From: Mycolicibacterium sphagni
GTDB taxonomy: Bacteria > Actinomycetota > Actinomycetes > Mycobacteriales > Mycobacteriaceae
Assembly (NCBI RefSeq): GCF_002250655.1
Contig: NZ_NOZR01000001.1
Location: 124,001-188,000, forward strand
Length of the DNA stretch: 64,000 bases
Direction: 5' to 3'
Shown: in pieces, positions 27,853 to 35,694 of the stretch
Layout: each line of letters begins with the position of its first letter
How positions within the stretch are numbered: the stretch's first letter is position 1
The notes under the pieces: model-generated
Told to the model about the DNA's origin: nothing
Databases searched by the model: none
What the model saw: the letters and a program-made list of their open reading frames with translations, nothing else
Made by a program: the position numbers and the translations under genes

Positions 27853-28157
27853 GCACACCACTGACAGTCCGCACCGAACGGAAAGCCGACGGCCAGGTCG
27901 TACTCCTGGCCACCGGGGAGATCGACGCCAGCAACGTGGCCGACTTCGCCGAAGCACTCAATGCGGGTGTCGCCGACAGCACCGACGTCATCACCGTCGA
28001 CCTCAGCGCGGTGGACTATCTGGACAGCGCGGCGATCAACGCCCTTGCCCCCCATGCCGAATCACTGCAGATCATTGCCAACCCGGTGTTGATGCGCGTG
28101 CTCATGGTCAGCGGCCTGACCGAGCTCGCAAAGATTTGGCCCGCAACGGACCTCTGA
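27849..28157 (+). CDS. STAS-domain anti-anti-sigma factor (RsbV-like)
   Basis: 102 residues, one STAS domain: LATGEIDASNVADF at the start and VDLSAVDYLDSAAINALAP in the core. The Ser in DSAA (about residue 60) occupies the position phosphorylated by RsbW-type kinases. The ATG overlaps the TGA of the giant sensor (ATGA), so translation is coupled. The upstream protein contains both the kinase and the PP2C phosphatase needed to switch it. It should release a sigma factor from an antisigma when dephosphorylated; no sigma gene is adjacent. Confidence 0.9.
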   Translation: MSTPLTVRTERKADGQVVLLATGEIDASNVADFAEALNAGVADSTDVITVDLSAVDYLDSAAINALAPHAESLQIIANPVLMRVLMVSGLTELAKIWPATDL

Positions 28158-28164
28158 GATGGGC

Positions 28165-29181
28165 CTACAGCCCGCCTGGGCTGGTCAGCGCCAGCAGCCG
28201 CGACGTCGCCCGCAGATACTTCTTGCGATAGCCGCCGGCCAGCATCTCCTCGGAGAAGATGGTGTCCAGCTTGGCGCCGGAGGCAACCACCGGAATGCCC
28301 GCGTCGTAGAGCCGGTCAGTCAGTGCGACCAGCCGCAGCGCCACGTTCTGGTCGTCGATCGGGTGCACACCGGTGATGAACACCGTCCTCACCCCCTCGA
28401 TCAGGGTGAGATAACGCGACGGATGCATCGTCGCCAGATGCGCGCACAACGCGTCGAAGTCGTCGAGGGTGGCGCCAGGCATCTCCGCAGCCCGTGCGCT
28501 CACCTCACCGTCGGTCAGCGGCTCGGGCGCCGGCGGCAAACCACGATGGCGATAATCCGGGCCTTCGATCCGCACTGTGGTGAAAATGCTTGCCAGGGTG
28601 TTGATTTCACGTAGGAAGTCCTGTGCGGCGAAGCGCCCCTCACCGAGCTGCTCGGGCAGCGTGTTCGACGTCGCGGCGATCGACACCCCCCGCTCGACGA
28701 GCTGGGACAGCAGCCGCGAAATCAGGGTGGTGTTGCCAGGGTCGTCGAGCTCGAACTCGTCGATGCACACCACCACGTAGTCGGCCAGCAGATCGATGCA
28801 CTCGACGAAACCGAAGACTCCGGCCAGCTGGGTCAACTCACCGAATGTCGCGAACGCCCTGGGATGTTCGGCCGATTCGGGCAGCTCCCGGTAGGAGGAT
28901 GCCAGCAAGTGCGTCTTGCCGACACCGAAGCCGCCGTCGAGGTAGATGCCGACCCCGGGCAGAGTTTCCCGCTTGCCGAACAGTTTCTTCTTCCCTGCCC
29001 GCCGGCGCAGCGCCTCGGCGCAGAACGCCCGGCAGGCGTCCACGGCGGCGGCCTGGGTAGGTTCGGCGGGGTCAGGCCGGTAGGTGTCGAAGCTGACGCC
29101 GGCGAACGTGGGCGGCGGTACGAGTTGAGCCACGAGCCGCTCCGGGGACGCCGTCGGATGCCGGTCGACGAGGCGGTCCAT
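28165..29181 (-). CDS. zapE: AFG1/ZapE-family ATPase
   Basis: 338 residues from the ATG at 29181. Walker A is GGFGVGKTHLL, Walker B is VVCIDEFELDD, and sensor-type residues follow (SIAATSNTLPEQLGEGRF); YFSPLN-type sequence is replaced by RYLTLIEGVRTVF. In proteobacteria ZapE acts at the division site. The actinobacterial role is less clear. It matches Rv2670c in size and context, divergent from the RibD-like gene with about 30 bases between starts. It converges with the STAS gene, leaving 7 bases between stops. Confidence 0.9.
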   Translation of the reverse strand: MDRLVDRHPTASPERLVAQLVPPPTFAGVSFDTYRPDPAEPTQAAAVDACRAFCAEALRRRAGKKKLFGKRETLPGVGIYLDGGFGVGKTHLLASSYRELPESAEHPRAFATFGELTQLAGVFGFVECIDLLADYVVVCIDEFELDDPGNTTLISRLLSQLVERGVSIAATSNTLPEQLGEGRFAAQDFLREINTLASIFTTVRIEGPDYRHRGLPPAPEPLTDGEVSARAAEMPGATLDDFDALCAHLATMHPSRYLTLIEGVRTVFITGVHPIDDQNVALRLVALTDRLYDAGIPVVASGAKLDTIFSEEMLAGGYRKKYLRATSRLLALTSPGGL

Positions 29182-29216
29182 GACACGAACTGTATCGACG
29201 TGTTGCAATCGTGCGT

Positions 29217-30008
29217 ATGCCCGCAAGCACGAACGACCCGGATGGGACGCACTTCACACTGCTGGGCGATGGCAGCACCGGCAGTTCCGTGGATGACGAT
29301 CACCTCGCCCAGCTGTACGCCTACCCGGCCGAGCTGAGCCGCTGCCTGGTCCGGGGCAATGCCATCACCAGCCTCGACGGTGGCGCCGCGACCGACGGAA
29401 CGTCCGGCGGGCTGGGCGGACCCGGGGACCGGCGGCTCTTCCGGGTGCTGCGCGAGCTCGCCGACGTCATCGTCGTCGGTGCCGGCACCGCACGCGCCGA
29501 GAACTACTCAGGCGCGCAGATGACCCTCGCGGAGCGCGCCGAACGGCAGCGACGCGGCCAGAGCGAGGTCCCACCCATTGCGCTGGTGACCCGCTCCGGG
29601 CACGTCGACCACGACCTGCCGGTGCTGACCCGTACCGAAGTGGCGCCGCTGGTACTCACGTGCGACAACGCCGTCGCCGACACCCGCTCCCGGCTGGGTG
29701 GCGCGGCCGACGTGATCGCCTGCTCGGCGGCCGACCCCTCCGAAGTGGACCCGCCCGCCATGCTGGCCGCGCTCGCCGGCCGCGGGCTGCTGCGGGTCCT
29801 CTGCGAAGGCGGGCCGACCCTGACGGGCACATTCATCGAACACGGCCTGCTCGACGAGCTCTGCCTGACCACCGCGCCGAAGCTGGTCGGCGGTGCCTCG
29901 CCGAGGATCGCCACCGGCACCGGTCACGTGCTCACCGGGATGCGGCGAGCACACCTGTTGTCCGATGCCGACGGCTATCTCTTTGGACGCTATACGCGCG
30001 TCGGCTGA
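29217..30008 (+). CDS. RibD C-terminal-domain reductase (Rv2671 type)
   Basis: 263 residues from the ATG at 29217 (a GTG at 29211 is the alternative). It carries the RibD-C/dihydrofolate-reductase-like fold: NAITSLDGGAATDGTSGGLG, ADVIVVGAGTARAENY and the NADPH-binding LRVLCEGGPTLTGTFIE. It lacks the deaminase domain of true RibD. The M. tuberculosis counterpart is annotated as riboflavin RibD but has been reported to substitute for dihydrofolate reductase when overproduced. It starts next to zapE on the opposite strand, as in M. tuberculosis. Confidence 0.9.
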   Translation: MPASTNDPDGTHFTLLGDGSTGSSVDDDHLAQLYAYPAELSRCLVRGNAITSLDGGAATDGTSGGLGGPGDRRLFRVLRELADVIVVGAGTARAENYSGAQMTLAERAERQRRGQSEVPPIALVTRSGHVDHDLPVLTRTEVAPLVLTCDNAVADTRSRLGGAADVIACSAADPSEVDPPAMLAALAGRGLLRVLCEGGPTLTGTFIEHGLLDELCLTTAPKLVGGASPRIATGTGHVLTGMRRAHLLSDADGYLFGRYTRVG

Positions 30009-30044
30009 GCAACTCCGGGTGGCGGTGTCGCTACTGTGGTGGGC

Positions 30045-31619
30045 ATGCGCGATCGTCGAGTCTGGGCCTCCCAGGCCGTAGTCAGCCTCGGCACCGCGGC
30101 GTTGACTGCTTTGCTGACCGGATGTGCCCCGTGGCTGGCCGCAAATCCCCAGTTCGCCAGCGATAAGGCGCACAACCCGTCGGCCCCCACGTCCACCAGG
30201 CCGGCCGGCGGCCCACCGGCGATCGCGGTGCCCAAGAACGAGTTGGGTTGGAAAGACTGCACCTCGAAGGTCTTCGGTGACGCCGGCGTCCCGGCTGCTC
30301 CCGGCGTGATCCTGGAATGCGCCAACTACGACGCCGACCTGGACCCCATCGCCGGTGCGGCCGGCACCATCAGCATCGGCACGGTGCGTGCCCGGTCGGT
30401 GGATACCCCGCCCGACGCCGGCCCGCTGGTATTCACGACCGGCTCCGACATCCCGTCGTCGATGCAGCTGCCGGTGTGGCTGTCCCTGTCAGGTGCCGAC
30501 GTGCTCAAGACCCATCCGATCGTCTCGGTGGACCGCCGCGGCCTCGGCATGTCCAGCCCGGTGGACTGCCGCGACGCGTTCGACCGCCAGGAGATGCGCG
30601 ACCAGGCACAGTTCGAGTCGGGCGACGACCCGGTGGCCAACCTTGGCACCATCACCATGACGGCGACGACGAGCTGCACCGACACCATCGCCCCCGGCGA
30701 CTCGGCCTACGACAACGCCCGAGCCGCCGAGGATCTCGAGCGGCTGCGCAGCACCTGGGACGTGCCCGCCCTGGCGCTGATCGGCGTCGGCAACGGCGCG
30801 CAGATCGCGCTCGCCTACGCCGGATCCCACCCTGACAAGGTGGCCCGCCTGGTGCTGGACTCCCCCGTCCCGCCCGGCGTCGACGCCGAAGCGGCGGCAG
30901 AGGAACAGGTCAAAGGCCAGCAAGCCGCTCTGGATGCGTTCGCCACCCAATGCATCGCGGTCAACTGCGCGCTCGGGCCCGACCCCAAGGGCGCCGTCGA
31001 CGCGCTGCTGACCGCCGCCCGTGCCGGTCGCGGTCCGGGTGGCGTGTCAGTCGCCGTGCTGGCCAACGCGATCGTCACCGCGATGGGCTTCCCCAACGGA
31101 GACCGCATCGGCACCACGGTCAGCCTGGCCAACACGCTGGCGGCGGCACGCGGCGGCGATGCCAACCAGCTGAACAGTTTGATCAACCGCACCCAGTCGA
31201 CGCGCGACAGTGACGGCCAGTTCGTCAACGGCTGCAGCGACGCCCTGAACCGTCCCACCCCAGACCGGGTGCGCGAACTCGTCGTCCAGTGGGGCAAGCT
31301 CTATCCGCAGTTCGGCGCCGTCGGCGCCCTGAACCTGGTGAAGTGCCTGAACTGGCCCAGCGGCCAGGCCCCCAAAGAGCCCAAGGACCTGAAGGTCAAC
31401 GTGCTGCTGCTCGGGGTGCAGAACGACCCGATCGTCGGCAATCAGGGCGTGCCCGCGTCGGCGGCCACCATCATCAACGCCGGCGCCGCGAGCAAACGGG
31501 TGATGTGGCAGGGCATCGGACACGGGGCAAGCATCTACACGGCATGCGCCTTGCCACCGATGACGAGTTATCTCGATAGCGGCGACATGCCGCCCACCGA
31601 CACCTACTGCCCCGCCTGA
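30045..31619 (+). CDS. Exported lipoprotein alpha/beta hydrolase (tripeptidyl aminopeptidase-like)
   Basis: 524 residues from ATG 30045 (GTG 30036 is possible). The signal sequence ends in the lipobox LLTGC, so the mature protein should be lipid-anchored outside the membrane. It shows the SlpD/E tripeptidyl-aminopeptidase pattern: VSVDRRGLGMSSPVDC, a nucleophile elbow IGVGNGAQIAL in which the expected Ser is Asn, LDSPVPPGVDAE, and a C-terminal LGVQNDPIVGNQG plus WQGIGHGAS with Asp and His. It matches Rv2672 in position. The elbow should be checked, since Asn is not a normal nucleophile. Confidence 0.85.
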   Translation: MRDRRVWASQAVVSLGTAALTALLTGCAPWLAANPQFASDKAHNPSAPTSTRPAGGPPAIAVPKNELGWKDCTSKVFGDAGVPAAPGVILECANYDADLDPIAGAAGTISIGTVRARSVDTPPDAGPLVFTTGSDIPSSMQLPVWLSLSGADVLKTHPIVSVDRRGLGMSSPVDCRDAFDRQEMRDQAQFESGDDPVANLGTITMTATTSCTDTIAPGDSAYDNARAAEDLERLRSTWDVPALALIGVGNGAQIALAYAGSHPDKVARLVLDSPVPPGVDAEAAAEEQVKGQQAALDAFATQCIAVNCALGPDPKGAVDALLTAARAGRGPGGVSVAVLANAIVTAMGFPNGDRIGTTVSLANTLAAARGGDANQLNSLINRTQSTRDSDGQFVNGCSDALNRPTPDRVRELVVQWGKLYPQFGAVGALNLVKCLNWPSGQAPKEPKDLKVNVLLLGVQNDPIVGNQGVPASAATIINAGAASKRVMWQGIGHGASIYTACALPPMTSYLDSGDMPPTDTYCPA

Positions 31620-31639
31620 GCCTCTGACCGGTCCTGCCG

Positions 31640-32932
31640 GTGTACGGTGCGGACGTGGCGGTAGCTGAACTCCGATCCGGCCTCGTCAACGCATTCCGAC
31701 CGCGGACTAGTCCTCCGACGACGGCGGCGGTCCTGCGTTCGGTGTTGTGGCCCATCGCAATCATGTCGATCATTCACCGCAGCTACGTGCTGAGCTCCAA
31801 CGGTTACATCACCGACGACTTCGGGCCCGTCTACCGTGCGGTGTCCAACTTCCGTCGCGGCCTCGACATTTACAACGAGCACTTCGACTACGTCGACCCG
31901 CACTACCTGTATCCGCCGGGCGGCACCCTGCTGATGGCGCCGTTCGGCTATCTGCCGGTGTTCGCCTCGCACAACTGGTTCGTGTTCTTCAACACAGCGG
32001 CCATAATCCTTTCCGCCTGCCTGCTGGTGCGGTTGTTCAAACTCCCGTTGAGCTCGGTGGCCCTGCCGGCGCTGCTGCTGGCGATGTTCTGCACCGAATC
32101 GGTCACCAACACACTGGTGTTCACCAACATCAACGGCTGCATCCTGCTGTGCGAGGTGCTGTTCTTCCGCTGGCTGCTCGACGGCAAGATCAGCCACCAA
32201 TGGTGGGCCGGCGTGGTGATCGGGCTGTCCTTGGTGGTCAAACCGGTGCTCGGCGTCTTGCTCCTGCTGCCGCTGCTCAACAAGCAGTGGCGCACCGTGG
32301 TGGCCGCCATCGTCGTGCCGGTGGTCTTCAATGCGGCGGCCTGGCCGCTGGTGCCCGACCCGATGAACTTCGTCGAACGCACGCTGCCCTACATCTTCTC
32401 CACCCGCGACTACTTCAACAGCTCGGTGCTGGGCAACGGTGTCTACTACGGGCTGCCGATGTGGCTGATCCTGCTCCTGCGGGTGGTGTTCCTGGCGCTG
32501 GCGGTGGCCAGCCTGTGGCTGCTGTACCGCCACTACAAGGACCGCGACCCGTTGTTCTGGATGCTGACCTCCTCGGGCGTCCTCCTCATCGCGTCGTGGC
32601 TGGTGCTGTCGCTGGCCCAGGGCTACTACTCGATGATGCTGTTCCCCTTCCTGATGACAGTGGTGCTGCCGAACTCGGTGGTGCGCAACTGGCCGGCCTG
32701 GCTGGCCACCTACGGATTCTTGACGATGGACCGCTGGCTGATGTGGCGCTGGCCGACCACCGGGCGATTCCTGGAGTACATGAAGATCACCTACGGCTGG
32801 TCACTGATGCTGGTCGTGGTGTTCTGTGTGCTGTACTACCGCTATTCCGACGCAAAATCCGAGGGCCGGCTGGCCGACGGCATCGATCCGCCGTGGATGC
32901 GGGCACCCCGTCCCGGTAACGTGAACGCATGA
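31640..32932 (+). CDS. aftC: Alpha-(1->3)-arabinofuranosyltransferase AftC
   Basis: 430 residues with about ten membrane spans, a GT-C glycosyltransferase. The acidic DDF motif lies in the first periplasmic loop (NGYITDDFGPVYRAVSNFRR), followed by EHFDYVDPHYLYPPGGTLLM, as in AftC. It adds 3,5-branch arabinofuranose to arabinogalactan and lipoarabinomannan from decaprenyl-phospho-arabinose, on the outer face of the membrane. Starts at GTG 31640. The order lipoprotein hydrolase - aftC - msrB is the same as Rv2672-Rv2674. Its stop overlaps the msrB start (ATGA). Confidence 0.93.
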   Translation: MYGADVAVAELRSGLVNAFRPRTSPPTTAAVLRSVLWPIAIMSIIHRSYVLSSNGYITDDFGPVYRAVSNFRRGLDIYNEHFDYVDPHYLYPPGGTLLMAPFGYLPVFASHNWFVFFNTAAIILSACLLVRLFKLPLSSVALPALLLAMFCTESVTNTLVFTNINGCILLCEVLFFRWLLDGKISHQWWAGVVIGLSLVVKPVLGVLLLLPLLNKQWRTVVAAIVVPVVFNAAAWPLVPDPMNFVERTLPYIFSTRDYFNSSVLGNGVYYGLPMWLILLLRVVFLALAVASLWLLYRHYKDRDPLFWMLTSSGVLLIASWLVLSLAQGYYSMMLFPFLMTVVLPNSVVRNWPAWLATYGFLTMDRWLMWRWPTTGRFLEYMKITYGWSLMLVVVFCVLYYRYSDAKSEGRLADGIDPPWMRAPRPGNVNA

Positions 32933-33348
32933 GTTCGATCCCAGCCCCCAAGCTCGAACTGACCAACGACGAATGGCGTAAGCGACTGAACCCGGCCGAA
33001 TACGCGGTTCTGCGCGAGGCCGGCACCGAGCGTCCCTTCACCGGCGAATACACCGACACCAAGACCGAAGGTGTCTACACCTGCCGAGCCTGCGGCACCG
33101 AATTGTTCCGCAGCTCAGAGAAATTCGAGTCGCACTGCGGCTGGCCGTCGTTTTTCGACCCGTCGCACTCCGATGCGGTGATCCTGCGGCCGGACGACAC
33201 CCTGGGCATGCACCGGGTCGAGGTGCTGTGCGCGAACTGCCACAGCCACCTCGGGCACGTGTTCAGCGGTGAGGGCTACCCGACGCCGACCGACCAGCGC
33301 TACTGCATCAACTCGATTTCGCTGAAGCTGGTGCCGTCCGAGTCGTAG
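32929..33348 (+). CDS. msrB: Peptide methionine-(R)-sulfoxide reductase MsrB
   Basis: 139 residues. Zinc-binding pairs are CRAC and CANC, the substrate loop is HCGWPSFFD, and the catalytic Cys is in RYCINSISL. It reduces R-methionine sulfoxide in proteins, recycled by thioredoxin. It is translationally coupled to aftC by a four-base ATGA overlap. It matches Rv2674. It converges with the first GGDEF-EAL gene, with 8 bases between the stops. Confidence 0.96.
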   Translation: MSSIPAPKLELTNDEWRKRLNPAEYAVLREAGTERPFTGEYTDTKTEGVYTCRACGTELFRSSEKFESHCGWPSFFDPSHSDAVILRPDDTLGMHRVEVLCANCHSHLGHVFSGEGYPTPTDQRYCINSISLKLVPSES

Positions 33349-33356
33349 TCCGACAC

Positions 33357-35675
33357 CTACTGGGCGGTCGTACCGGAAGCCGGCCGCTGGGCCAAGCGCA
33401 GCAACTCCTCAGGCGAAACCGGCTGTCCGTAGTAGAAGCCCTGCCCCACGTCGCAGCCCAACTCGCGCACCAACTTCGCGGTCGCGGCGTCCTCGACACC
33501 CTCCACCACGACCGTCAGGTCCAGCACGTGCGCGAGTTCGACCACAGCCCGCACGACGGCCGCCGCCCGCGCGTCGACCAGAATCGACGCAATGAAGTTG
33601 CGGTCGAGCTTCACCTCGTCGATCGGCAGGTCGCGCAGATACGACAACGCCGAATAACCACTGCCGAAGTCGTCAATGGCGACCCGAATCCCGTTGTGCC
33701 GCAATTGCTCCAGCACCATGCGTGTCTGCTCCAAGCGGCCCAGGAACAGGTCTTCGGTGATCTCGACCACCAACGATTCCGGGCGCAAACCGCGATCAGC
33801 CAGCGCTTTAACGAGAGTTGCCGGCAGCCCGGAGTTGGCCATCGACGGGGCGAACAGATTCACCGCAACCGGCACGTCGACGCCGGCCTGGCGCCAGGCC
33901 AGCGCATCGTCCAGGGCTCTGGTGATCACCAACTCAGTCACCAATCCCATCAGACCGTGCCGACGAACGAGCGGCAGGAACTCTTCGGGTCCCAGCACAC
34001 TCCCGTCGAGCTGAGGCCAGCGCAATAGCCCTTCCGCGCCGACCATCTCCGCGGTGCGTAGATCGAACTTCGGTTGGTAGACGAGCGTCAGTTCAGCGTT
34101 GTCAACAGCCTGCCGAAGCCTGCCCAGCAGGTGGACCGCCGCGGCACCTCCGCCGTCAGGCGTGGGTGCGGGGGCATCGAAGTGCTGCTCGTCTGCCAAG
34201 TGCATATCCGGGTTGTAGATCTGCACTCCGCGAAACCGGGCCCGCTTGGCGGAATACATCGCGGCATCGGCGCGCCGCAGTAGCTCTTCGGCGGCAAGGT
34301 CCGGGTTGTCGGAATCGGCCATGGCCAGCCCGATGCTGGGTCGCATCAGCAGCTCGTGCCCGCTGAGTTGGAACGGCTCCTCGAAAACCGCCACGATCCG
34401 GCCACCCACCCGTTCTGCCATCGCGGCGCCGCCGACGACCAGGATCGAGAACTCGTCGCCACCGAGCCGAGCCACCGTGTCACCCTTGCGAGCGCAGTCG
34501 CGCAGTCGGCGAGCCACGCCGACCAGCAGGTCGTCGCCGACCAGGTGGCCGAGGTTGTCGTTGACGAGCTTGAAATCGTTGAGGTCGATGGACACGACGG
34601 CCAGCGAAAGAGCTTCGCGCTCATGCAATTGCATGGCATGTTCGAGGCGTTCGTTGAACAGCGCGCGATTGGCCAGTCCGGTCAACGGGTCGTGCATCGC
34701 CTGGTCGGCAACGGTAGCCACCAGCCGCCTGTTCTCTCTGACTGCCACGAACTGCCGAGCCAGAACGGCCACCACCAGAAGGCCCGTGACGAGCAGAACG
34801 GGTGGCGTCTTCAGCAGTGGCACCGGCTGCGCGGCCGCGACGATGCCCGCGAACAGCAGCGGGGCGTAGGGCATCCACACCGAGGTCCAGCCGGGCAGGG
34901 CAAGCGAGTCGCGCTCGTCGTCCTGGCCGTCCCGTGCGGCGACAGCGGCGACGCTGATGAGTAGTAAACCCGCCGCCCACCCGATGTCGGTGATGTTCCC
35001 GGAGCCGTACGCGTCGGTGGCGTCCAGATATGCAAATCCGCTGTCCGACAGAGCAAAACATGCCGCCCCCGCGGTCAGCAGCATGAGCGACAACCGATGG
35101 CCGGCACTCGCGCTGACCAGCACCACCGCCGCGATCGTCAGGACCAGGATGTCGGCTAGCGGGTAGATCATCGAGATCACGAACGCCAGCCGACGGGGAC
35201 CACCGGACACCCACAGCGGCTCCAGGATGGTCACCCAGCTCGCCAGGAAGAGCGATCCCGCGACGATGATCCCGTCAAGGAAAAGCCGGGTGCGGGACTG
35301 GCTGCGGTCAACCGGGAAGAACAACAGGGCCGCGCAGGCGCCCACCGGCAGCAACAGAAATCCGGCATCGGCCACTGAGGGGAACGGAACGTGATGCAGC
35401 GCAACCTCGTAATACGTCGAGATGACTTGGCCGATTCCCCAGCCCGCTAATCCGATGGCTATCGACACCCACACCATCCGTCGGCGCCCGCTCAGCGTCC
35501 GGGAAGCCAGGGCGGCGAAGACGATGCCCGGGATCGTCAGCGCGATGAAGATCAGGTCGTTGACGACGGACACCGTCGGGCTGAGTGACCAGGCGGCCAC
35601 CATCCAGACGACGATCGCGACGAAGACCGCGGCCGCCCCGAGAGCGGCGTGCGAAGTCTTCGGCAACGTGGGCAC
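33357..35675 (-). CDS. Membrane GGDEF-EAL c-di-GMP protein, copy 1 (EGL variant)
   Basis: 772 residues from GTG 35675, chosen for the GGGAGGGG ribosome-binding site just upstream. About nine N-terminal membrane helices (to residue about 310) precede a GGDEF domain with intact RLGGDEF and then an EAL domain. The EAL signature is EGLLRW instead of EALLRW, while the other ligands are present (VNLFAPS, VEITEDLF, IDDFGSGYSALSYL, VKLD, GQGFYYG). It could both make and degrade c-di-GMP, or one domain may be regulatory. It is a tandem paralogue of 35695-38115, 19 bases apart. This pair is not at this position in M. tuberculosis. Confidence 0.9.
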   Translation of the reverse strand: MPTLPKTSHAALGAAAVFVAIVVWMVAAWSLSPTVSVVNDLIFIALTIPGIVFAALASRTLSGRRRMVWVSIAIGLAGWGIGQVISTYYEVALHHVPFPSVADAGFLLLPVGACAALLFFPVDRSQSRTRLFLDGIIVAGSLFLASWVTILEPLWVSGGPRRLAFVISMIYPLADILVLTIAAVVLVSASAGHRLSLMLLTAGAACFALSDSGFAYLDATDAYGSGNITDIGWAAGLLLISVAAVAARDGQDDERDSLALPGWTSVWMPYAPLLFAGIVAAAQPVPLLKTPPVLLVTGLLVVAVLARQFVAVRENRRLVATVADQAMHDPLTGLANRALFNERLEHAMQLHEREALSLAVVSIDLNDFKLVNDNLGHLVGDDLLVGVARRLRDCARKGDTVARLGGDEFSILVVGGAAMAERVGGRIVAVFEEPFQLSGHELLMRPSIGLAMADSDNPDLAAEELLRRADAAMYSAKRARFRGVQIYNPDMHLADEQHFDAPAPTPDGGGAAAVHLLGRLRQAVDNAELTLVYQPKFDLRTAEMVGAEGLLRWPQLDGSVLGPEEFLPLVRRHGLMGLVTELVITRALDDALAWRQAGVDVPVAVNLFAPSMANSGLPATLVKALADRGLRPESLVVEITEDLFLGRLEQTRMVLEQLRHNGIRVAIDDFGSGYSALSYLRDLPIDEVKLDRNFIASILVDARAAAVVRAVVELAHVLDLTVVVEGVEDAATAKLVRELGCDVGQGFYYGQPVSPEELLRLAQRPASGTTAQ

Positions 35676-35694
35676 CGTCGCCCCCTCCCCGGGG

